A stretch of DNA of 64,000 nucleotides from CAVUOA01 sp963742955 (GTDB lineage Bacteria > Bacteroidota > Ignavibacteria > Tepidaquicellales > OLB5): assembly GCA_963742955.1 (NCBI GenBank), contig CAVUOA010000008.1, forward strand, positions 1,736,001 to 1,800,000, in the 5' to 3' direction. The translations under genes were made by a program, and so were the position numbers. Below, piece by piece: positions 58,379 to 64,000 of this stretch; the stretch's first letter is position 1; the number at the start of each line of letters is the position of its first letter. The notes under the pieces are model-generated. The model did no database searches. It saw only the letters and a list, made by a program, of their open reading frames with translations, and had not been told where the DNA came from.

Positions 58379-58982
58379 CTATAAAGGGATTTGCAATGCC
58401 AAATATTATTCCGAATGAAATATCTGTTTTATCTGCATTATCTTTTCCGAACATAAACGTATGTCTTATTTTAACATGAGGGTAGATTAAAATTTTGTGG
58501 TTCCTCAATGAATACCCGTAAGTTAACTCGGGGAATATACCTTTAGCTCCAAAATCAGTAAAATAACCTGCTCCAACTGAAATTACCCCCGTTCCCTGTA
58601 TCATGTGTGACGGTTGAATATTTTCTTTTAACAGTATATCATATTTATACGAGAACCTCAGGTGGTTCTTAATATTACCGCCAAATAATAGAGAGTATTC
58701 TACGGCAAAACGGTGCTCTCCTAATTTTCCGAAGCCTATGGAGAACTCCTTGGTTATTCCTGCATAGAGCTTTTTGTTCTCATACATAATTTCAGGATTG
58801 ATTAGATAAAATATGCTCCCTACTAAGATTGATATGGGCAGAACCGAAGCGGCAGTTGATTCTTTATTGTAAAGACTTAAATATTTAAGGTGGTTATTTT
58901 CTTTAAACTGGGCATAAAGATTGCTGTATAGTATAAATACTAAAAGAGGTGTGAGAAAAATTTTCTTATATTTAAAAACCAT
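58353..58982 (-). CDS. Outer-membrane barrel-like protein, paralog A
   Basis: I do not recognise a named family. The 209-residue protein has a signal peptide (LLVFILYSNLYAQ), then alternating strands with EIMYENKKLYAGITKEFS, HRFAVEYSLLFG and the closing IRHTFMFGKDNADKTDISFG. It is clearly related to the next gene upstream. Its end overlaps the start of mlaE, so it may be translated with the lipid transport operon, where an outer-membrane role would fit. Confidence 0.6.
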   Translation of the reverse strand: MVFKYKKIFLTPLLVFILYSNLYAQFKENNHLKYLSLYNKESTAASVLPISILVGSIFYLINPEIMYENKKLYAGITKEFSIGFGKLGEHRFAVEYSLLFGGNIKNHLRFSYKYDILLKENIQPSHMIQGTGVISVGAGYFTDFGAKGIFPELTYGYSLRNHKILIYPHVKIRHTFMFGKDNADKTDISFGIIFGIANPFIDVNIRREN

Positions 58983-58986
58983 TTTT

Positions 58987-59592
58987 TCAAAAAAGCTGAA
59001 ACCCTATTGCAAGTCCAATTGAAAAATCGGTATTATCGGGAATTTCTTTCCTCAGTATAAACGTATGGCGGAGCTTTGCATAAGGATATAAATAAATACC
59101 GCCATCGGCTCCGATTCTAAATCCTGCAGATACTTCCGGTGCAATCCCGCTGTTCTTTGTATCGGTAAAATAACCTGCTCCTATTGAAACAAATTCCCGC
59201 TCATCAATCCATTCACTATGGTTCAGCTCCGAGAGAATATCGTATTTTAATGCTGCCCTGATTTGGCTTTTTAATGCGCTTCGGAAAATATAAGTGTACT
59301 CTCCCGAAATTCTGAATTTACCGTGTTTTCCAAAAGCGAGTGAAAACTCTCTGCCTAATCCGAAATAAAATTTTTTATTCTCGTAAACAACTGTTGGGGT
59401 AAGTGTTAATACAACAATTGTACCTATGAATAAGTAAGCATCTGCATTACTGCCTGTACGGGATAAACCGAAGCGGTTTATCCGGAATGAATTACTAGTT
59501 GCGTTAATTTTTAAAGGGGTTTGTGAAAACAAATTGCCCGAAGTCAGTAATAACAAAAAAATTATTATTGGCTTAAGAGCAAATGATTTCAC
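58987..59592 (-). CDS. Outer-membrane barrel-like protein, paralog B
   Basis: The 201-residue protein has a signal peptide ending NLFSQ and the same pattern as its neighbour: TVVYENKKFYFGLGREFS, KFRISGEYTYIFR, FVSIGAGYFTD and LRHTFILRKEIPDNTDFSIG. The two genes are four bases apart, so they look like a tandem duplication. It lies one base after purL's end. The function is unknown; a small beta-barrel is likely. Confidence 0.6.
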   Translation of the reverse strand: MKSFALKPIIIFLLLLTSGNLFSQTPLKINATSNSFRINRFGLSRTGSNADAYLFIGTIVVLTLTPTVVYENKKFYFGLGREFSLAFGKHGKFRISGEYTYIFRSALKSQIRAALKYDILSELNHSEWIDEREFVSIGAGYFTDTKNSGIAPEVSAGFRIGADGGIYLYPYAKLRHTFILRKEIPDNTDFSIGLAIGFQLF

Positions 59593-59593
59593 C

Positions 59594-61900
59594 TCACCCC
59601 TCCATAATTTGTTTAATTGAATTATAATACGAATCGCTTAATACTTCCAGAGATAAATTTATATCTTTGTTGATTTTCAGCGATTTTCCGCCTGCTTTTC
59701 CTATAATTGTTACATCAATTCCGTTTGATTTGCATATTTTCTCAATTTCTATAAATGATTTTTCATCAAACGATATAATTATTCTGCTTTGCAATTCGTT
59801 AAATAATTCAAAATCCTTTCTCCCGTTGAGTTCGAAATTAACTTCACAGCCGGTAAATTTCTTTCTGTTCATAATGCAGCATTCGGCAAGTGCAACAGCA
59901 AGTCCGCCATCGGATACATCATGAGCGGATTTAATAAAACCTTTCCTGATTAAATCAAGTAATGTCTGCTGAAGCTTCTTTTCAAACTCCGGGTCAATAT
60001 CAGGCGCATCGCCCGTAACTTTATCATGAATCAGCTTCAGGTATTCGCTCCCGCCGATTCCGTCAAAGGATTGACTTCCCCCTTTTAAAGGGGGATTAAG
60101 GGGGATTCCAATAACAGCAATCAAATCACCATCATTTTTAAAATACGAAGTTGTAACATGCTTGATATCTTCAATTAATCCCATCATTCCGATTACAGGA
60201 GTAGGATAGACCGCGTAATCGGGTGATTCATTATAAAAACTTACATTGCCGCCTGTTACGGGAGTGCCTAGAACCCTGCATGCATCTCCAATTCCTCTTA
60301 CAGCCTCGCGGAACATGTGGTAAACTTCCGGCTTATAAGGATTACCGAAGTTAAGGCAGTTTGTTATAGCAAGCGGCTCTGCGCCCGTGCAGACTACATT
60401 GCGGGCTGATTCGCATACGGCGATTAATCCGCCTTTGTAAGGATTTAGATATACATATCTTCCGTTGCAATCGGTTTTCATAGAGAGCGCTTTGTTATTT
60501 TCTTTAATTCTCATCACCGAAGCATCTCCGCCGGGAAGAATAACTGTGTTTGTTCTTACCTGTGTATCATACTGCTCATACACCCAGTTTTTGTTTGCAA
60601 TGTTTGGTGAAGAAAGCAGTTTTAATAAAACTTTATTATAATCATCAGGTTCTTTGAGTGAATTAAAATCAAACCCTTTTATTTTTTTAAGATACTCCGG
60701 CTCTTTTGATTCTCTTACATAAACAGGAGCGCCGCCGCCGAGCACAAGTGTTTCGGCGGGAACATCTGCAACGAGTTCTCCCTGGTAATGGACTTTTAAT
60801 CTACCGTCATTAGTAACTTTTCCTACTTCAACGCAGTTTAAATCCCATTTTTCGAAAATCTTAAGCGCAGTTTTTTCTTTGCCTTTTTCAATTACCACAA
60901 GCATTCTTTCCTGTGATTCGGAAAGCATTATTTCATAAGCGCTCATTTGCTCTTCGCGGACAGGAACGAGGTCAAGATTAATTTCCATGCCGGCATTTCC
61001 TTTGGCGCTCATTTCGCTGGTTGAGCATGTGATGCCGGCGGCGCCCATATCCTGCATACCAACTATTGTTCCGCTTTTAATCAGCTCAAGCGATGCTTCC
61101 ATAAGCAGCTTCTCGGTAAACGGGTCGCCAACCTGTACCGACGGGCGTTTTGATTCTGATTTCTCTGAGATTTCCTCCGATGCAAACGTTGCCCCGTGTA
61201 TGCCGTCTCTGCCTGTTGATGAGCCTACTATAAATACAGGGTTGCCTTCTCCTTTTGCAATGGCTTTTGCAACCTGGTCAGTTTTAACAATACCCACCGC
61301 CATAGCATTGACTAAGGGATTATCTTTATAAGAATCATCAAAATAAATTTCACCGCTAACCGTAGGCACACCGAAACAGTTGCCGTAATCACCGATTCCT
61401 TTAACAACATTTTTAAAAAGATATTGAGTGTGCGCTAACGACCCCCCAGAGCTTCGCTCTGTCCCCCCGATGGAGGGACTGTGATTATTTGTTATCTCCC
61501 CGAATCTCAATGAGTTCAGAGCGGCAATAGGTCTTGCGCCCATTGTGAATATATCGCGCAGTATACCGCCAACACCTGTTGCAGCGCCCTGGTACGGCTC
61601 AACTGCCGATGGATGGTTATGTGATTCTATTTTAAACGCTACTGCAAGCCCGTCACCTATATCAACCAGCCCTGCGTTTTCCTCTCCCGCTTTAACAAGC
61701 AGTCTGCCTCCGCTGCGGGGCAGCTTCTTTATTTCAAGTATAGAGTTTTTGTACGAGCAGTGCTCGCTCCACATAACAGAGTAGATTCCAAGCTCCGTGT
61801 AGGTCGGTATTCTGCCGAGTATCTTGATGATTAAATTATACTCATCTTCCTGTAAGCCAAGTTCTTTGGCGAGTTCTAAGTTTACTATGGGGTCTTGCAT
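59594..61900 (-). CDS. purL: Phosphoribosylformylglycinamidine synthase subunit PurL with two palindromic insertions
   Basis: PurL makes FGAM from FGAR, ATP and ammonia in purine synthesis. The small-subunit-type form of 768 residues shows WSEHCSYKNS, the FKIESHNHPSAVEPYQGAAT active-site loop, DMGAAGITCSTSEMSAKGNA and HDVSDGGLAVALAE. Two stretches do not look like PurL: NNHSPSIGGTERSSGGSLA (near residues 138-156) and NPPLKGGSQSFDG (near 605-620). Both are translations of palindromic DNA elements inserted in frame, which accounts for the slight excess in length. The frame is intact. Confidence 0.95.
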   Translation of the reverse strand: MQDPIVNLELAKELGLQEDEYNLIIKILGRIPTYTELGIYSVMWSEHCSYKNSILEIKKLPRSGGRLLVKAGEENAGLVDIGDGLAVAFKIESHNHPSAVEPYQGAATGVGGILRDIFTMGARPIAALNSLRFGEITNNHSPSIGGTERSSGGSLAHTQYLFKNVVKGIGDYGNCFGVPTVSGEIYFDDSYKDNPLVNAMAVGIVKTDQVAKAIAKGEGNPVFIVGSSTGRDGIHGATFASEEISEKSESKRPSVQVGDPFTEKLLMEASLELIKSGTIVGMQDMGAAGITCSTSEMSAKGNAGMEINLDLVPVREEQMSAYEIMLSESQERMLVVIEKGKEKTALKIFEKWDLNCVEVGKVTNDGRLKVHYQGELVADVPAETLVLGGGAPVYVRESKEPEYLKKIKGFDFNSLKEPDDYNKVLLKLLSSPNIANKNWVYEQYDTQVRTNTVILPGGDASVMRIKENNKALSMKTDCNGRYVYLNPYKGGLIAVCESARNVVCTGAEPLAITNCLNFGNPYKPEVYHMFREAVRGIGDACRVLGTPVTGGNVSFYNESPDYAVYPTPVIGMMGLIEDIKHVTTSYFKNDGDLIAVIGIPLNPPLKGGSQSFDGIGGSEYLKLIHDKVTGDAPDIDPEFEKKLQQTLLDLIRKGFIKSAHDVSDGGLAVALAECCIMNRKKFTGCEVNFELNGRKDFELFNELQSRIIISFDEKSFIEIEKICKSNGIDVTIIGKAGGKSLKINKDINLSLEVLSDSYYNSIKQIMEG
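60071..60110. repeat. CCCCCTTTTAAAGGGGG palindromic element inside purL
   Basis: TCCCCCTTTTAAAGGGGGATTAAGGGGGATTCC lies in purL at a loop between IAVIGI and GIGGSEYL, where homologs normally continue directly. The CCCCCTTT/AAAGGGGG arms are perfect. Confidence 0.75.
61441..61490. repeat. CCCCCC-AGAGC hairpin element inside purL
   Basis: ACCCCCCAGAGCTTCGCTCTGTCCCCCC and CGATGGAGGGACT form a compound hairpin (AGAGC/GCTCT with loop TTC). It is read in frame as SPSIGGTERSSGGS between LRFGEI and AHTQYLFK of purL. Confidence 0.75.
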
Positions 61901-62148
61901 GAAAGTTGTTTAGTAAAATTGTTAAGTCTATTCTTTATTTATTCTTTTTTCTTTTGTTTATCCACGGTAAAACATTTCCGAAAAATCCTGCAAACTAGAA
62001 CGATGTTTCCCAGCCTATTATTTCTTTGCGTGAGCAGTAAGACTGTAGATAAATGTAACCGCCGCAGTATCCGCATAAACAGTTATAAATTAAAATAAGT
62101 TATATAGTTTTTCATGTTATATCTTTTATGAATTAGGTAAGCTCGGTA

Positions 62149-62322
62149 TCATTTAATACTTCTTGCCCTGATTTTAGTCACTTTGCCGTTTTTTGAGACA
62201 ATAAGGTAGCCGTTTATTTTTTTTCTTTCCTCAATCAGTTTCTTAATAGCCATTCTTGTACCCTTCATGAGTTTTTCTTCTATAATATCTTTGCTTTTTT
62301 TGGGCTTATTTTTTGTACTCAT
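62149..62322 (-). CDS. 57-residue partner of the zeta-like kinase, possible antitoxin
   Basis: This short gene starts at ATG 62322, inside the end of the zeta-like gene (17-base overlap), and ends at TGA 62149. It encodes a basic helix (STKNKPKKSKDIIEEKLMK, MAIKKLIEERKKI) followed by a short strand pair NGYLIVSKNGKVTKIRA. Small genes of this shape often accompany stand-alone zeta-like kinases in this phylum as I recall them. The tight overlap supports co-translation. An antitoxin role is inference. Confidence 0.6.
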   Translation of the reverse strand: MSTKNKPKKSKDIIEEKLMKGTRMAIKKLIEERKKINGYLIVSKNGKVTKIRARSIK

Positions 62323-62878
62323 AAATTTTTTTCCATATATCTGATTTGAATATTTTTATCGAATTTTGAGATTTGCCCTTTACAGCTTTTATCGGCCGTT
62401 CAAATGAATTGTCAATTACATACCATTTGTCTGAAACCGGCATAAACAAGTTTACTAAATTATCTAAGCTCCTTGTGTATCTTCTTCTTACAACTTCTTC
62501 CGGAATATTGTGACCTCCGCTTTTTACTCTGTCTGCAATACGTTCTAAAGCAAGCTCAACGGAGTTTATCCAAAAATAGAATAAAATTATTTGATAATTT
62601 TTCTCTTTTGCTGATTTAAGTAAATTTATATAACTCTTGGTTGTTAACGTAGTTTCAAATGCAAAGCTAGATTTCTCGTTAATTAGTTCTTTAATTCTTG
62701 TAAGCATAATTCGGGCAGCGTGAACAGAAACGGTTTCAGGCTGAAACGGGGAGAGTCCCGATGCAATTGAATCAGCATTTACAAATTCTCTGCAATTCAG
62801 AAATTTTGGTAATAATATACTTGATGCAGTTGTTTTACCCGCACCGTTTGAACCTGCTATTATATAAATTGTGGGCAT
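62306..62878 (-). CDS. Zeta-toxin-like P-loop kinase
   Basis: The 190-residue ATPase has an N-terminal Walker A, IIAGSNGAGKTTASSIL, ADSIASGLSPFQPE, the FAFETTLTTKSYINLL segment typical of the zeta-toxin/AAA_33 family, and a basic lid region VVRRRYTRSLDNLVNLF. Zeta toxins phosphorylate UDP-N-acetylglucosamine; shorter relatives such as this are uncharacterised. The downstream overlapping small gene may encode its partner. The frame is intact and a nested palindrome lies just upstream. Confidence 0.82.
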   Translation of the reverse strand: MPTIYIIAGSNGAGKTTASSILLPKFLNCREFVNADSIASGLSPFQPETVSVHAARIMLTRIKELINEKSSFAFETTLTTKSYINLLKSAKEKNYQIILFYFWINSVELALERIADRVKSGGHNIPEEVVRRRYTRSLDNLVNLFMPVSDKWYVIDNSFERPIKAVKGKSQNSIKIFKSDIWKKIYEYKK

Positions 62879-62902
62879 TTGTTAAAATTTACTTTTATTT
62901 CC

Positions 62903-62956
62903 TATTCGTCCGACGACCTGCCTTCTGTAGGCAGGCTTGGATTTGTAGGACGAATA
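62903..62956. repeat. Nested palindrome upstream of the zeta-like gene
   Basis: Outer arms TATTCGTCC (62903-62911) and GGACGAATA (62948-62956) enclose an inner hairpin, CCTGCCT/AGGCAGG with loop TCTGT (62917-62935). It lies between the EI24 and zeta-like genes and looks like a dispersed palindromic element rather than a simple terminator. Confidence 0.75.
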
Positions 62957-62980
62957 TATTCTTTGGTTTATCCATTCATA

Positions 62981-63739
62981 TTATGATTTAAAGTCATAGT
63001 ATGAATACTTTTTCTCCTCCCAATACAATCTTGTTCCTGCCACAACTAAAATCGGTTTCAAAAACACGTTTATAATAGGCAAATACATCAGCAGAAAAGC
63101 TATAGCGCCGAATCCGTATGTCAACATTCCGCCTTGCCTGGTGACTTTTAATTTTTGTCTGAACGGCATTAATTTTCTTTGCATCGGATAATCAAGGAAA
63201 TCAAGCGCATAAAAGTAAAAAGAAAATATTGTGCCTAAAATTAATGAAACAACATTACCAATTAAAGGAATGAAGTTCAACAAAAAAATGGCAAAAAGAA
63301 TAGAGAAATAAAATAACAGCTTTTGCATCTCGCTCCGTATGCTTAAATACGCGTCTTTCCAGAAACCTATGCCCGTAATTACTCTTTCATTTGTGATTTT
63401 CTCTTCAATAATCTGCGAAATATTTTCATTAAACGGCGCTGTGATAATACCGCCTAGCGTTGTGAACAATAATCCGCATATTACAAACAAAACTGCAAAT
63501 CCTATTGCAATCAGGAAAATTTGCAATAAGTATTGCCCAAAAGCCCGTTCCCGCCGGTGAGCCATCGTTGATGTTTCTTATCCAGTCAATAAGCCATCTG
63601 TAACTCAAAATAAAAATACTCCCATAAATAAATAAATTTATTAATATGGGAGCAATTGAATATGTAATTAGCTTAGGTTGTTTAAAGAACAGCCCTATAC
63701 ACTTGAAGGGATATGTAAAACCTAAAAAAAATTTGTCAT
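62981..63739 (-). CDS. EI24 domain-containing membrane protein, frameshifted
   Basis: An EI24/CysZ-like protein with about five membrane segments: GFTYPFKCIGLFFKQPKLIT and YSIAPILINLFIYGSIFIL in the N-terminal frame, then GGIITAPFNENISQIIEEKI, LNFIPLIGNVVSLILGTIFS and YALDFLDYPMQRK in the second. The N-terminus MTNFF starts at ATG 63739 and needs one more T in a T8 run near 63725; a second break lies near 63540-63565. EI24-type proteins have been linked to sulfate uptake (CysZ), but the substrate here is unknown. Confidence 0.8.
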
Positions 63740-63759
63740 ATGATTTTGAGCTATTTTCA

Positions 63760-63810
63760 CCCTGAACTTGATTCAGGTTCAGGGATGCTGAAACAAGTTC
63801 AGCATGACAA
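63760..63810. repeat. Double-hairpin dispersed repeat
   Basis: CCCTGAAC (63760-63767) pairs with GTTCAGGG (63777-63784), and ATGCTGAA (63785-63792) pairs with TTCAGCAT (63798-63805), followed by GACAA. The tandem hairpins between metK and the EI24 gene look like a mobile intergenic element and may also stop transcription. Confidence 0.75.
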
Positions 63811-63817
63811 ATTATAT

Positions 63818-64000
63818 TTATATCTTTTTGAATTTACTTACTAAGTCAAGCTTTTCCCATGTAAATGCCGGGATTGCTTCTTCCGAAATGACCGTAGTTA
63901 GATGTTATCCTGTATATCGGTCTTCTCAGGTTAAGCCTGTTAATAATGCCCTTAGGTGTCATATCGACTTCTTTTTTGATGAACTTCGATATTTTCTCAT
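63818..64000 (-). CDS. metK: S-adenosylmethionine synthetase, C-terminal part, frameshifted
   Basis: The - strand reads DMTPKGIINRLNLRRPIYR and then NYGHFGRSNPG, the conserved MetK C-terminus, followed in another frame by PAFTWEKLDLVSKFKKI and TAA at 63818-63820. One indel near 63870 joins them. MetK makes SAM from methionine and ATP. The rest of the gene lies beyond the right edge. It is functionally linked to ahcY at 17-18 kb but not close to it. Confidence 0.85.

Overview
The window looks like a chromosomal segment of an AT-rich, Gram-negative member of the Bacteroidota/Chlorobiota/Ignavibacteriota group, and Ignavibacteria-like is my best guess. The reasons are two secreted proteins with the QNYPNPFNP-type C-terminal type IX secretion sorting domain, a TonB-dependent receptor with an N-terminal carboxypeptidase-regulatory domain, DUF3667 and HXXEE membrane proteins, Mla and TamB envelope machinery, heptose-nucleotide genes for LPS, and a promoter-like TATCTTTG/TTG element before aspS. 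No taxonomic search was possible, so this is inference from protein style.

Layout. 0-11.6 kb: lipoprotein fragment, EamA exporter, DUF3667 protein, CorA-family channel, tandem universal stress protein, TonB receptor, then a + strand run ruvB, 3-methyladenine glycosylase, ABC ATPase, outer-membrane barrel and RsbW-like ATPase. 11.7-21 kb: mdh, rpmA, rplU, HXXEE protein, aminopeptidase P, tRNA-Thr, a marR-thioredoxin unit with a visible promoter and operator, yqeY, ahcY, a macro-domain protein and aspS. 21.4-25.6 kb: a lipoprotein and a head-to-tail array of seven paralogous small membrane proteins, each overlapping the next by ATGA. 25.8-34.6 kb: heptose kinase and heptose adenylyltransferase genes separated by a GIY-YIG nuclease gene bracketed by inverted palindromic repeats, then tamB and rnr. 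34.7-42.9 kb: a signalling island with a lone receiver protein behind a textbook sigma-54 promoter, an NtrC-type activator, a REC-PAS kinase and a 1432-residue kinase with about nine PAS units. 43-50.3 kb: priA, trxB, a TPR protein and an FG-GAP/type IX cargo protein. 50.3-59.6 kb: a second type IX cargo protein with a heme-type CxxCH, an M16 protease, a fibronectin-type lipoprotein, the mlaEFD-type lipid transport operon and two paralogous beta-barrel-like proteins. 59.6-64 kb: purL carrying two in-frame palindromic insertions, a zeta-toxin-like kinase with a 57-residue overlapping partner, an EI24 membrane protein, and the 3' end of metK.

A general caveat: about twenty genes are broken by apparent one-base indels, often beside homopolymers, and reading continues in another frame with clear homology. 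These are concentrated at 1.4-2.2, 7-11, 15.6-32.7 and 57-64 kb, whereas 33-57 kb holds very long intact genes with only one break. Many broken genes are housekeeping (aspS, ahcY, ruvB, metK, rnr), so uncorrected sequencing error is more likely than decay. Such genes are annotated here as single coding regions spanning the break.

The most unusual items are the seven-copy membrane-protein array, the GIY-YIG gene inside palindromic repeats, the palindromic elements read as protein inside purL, and the sigma-54 promoter of the lone receiver beside its probable activator.
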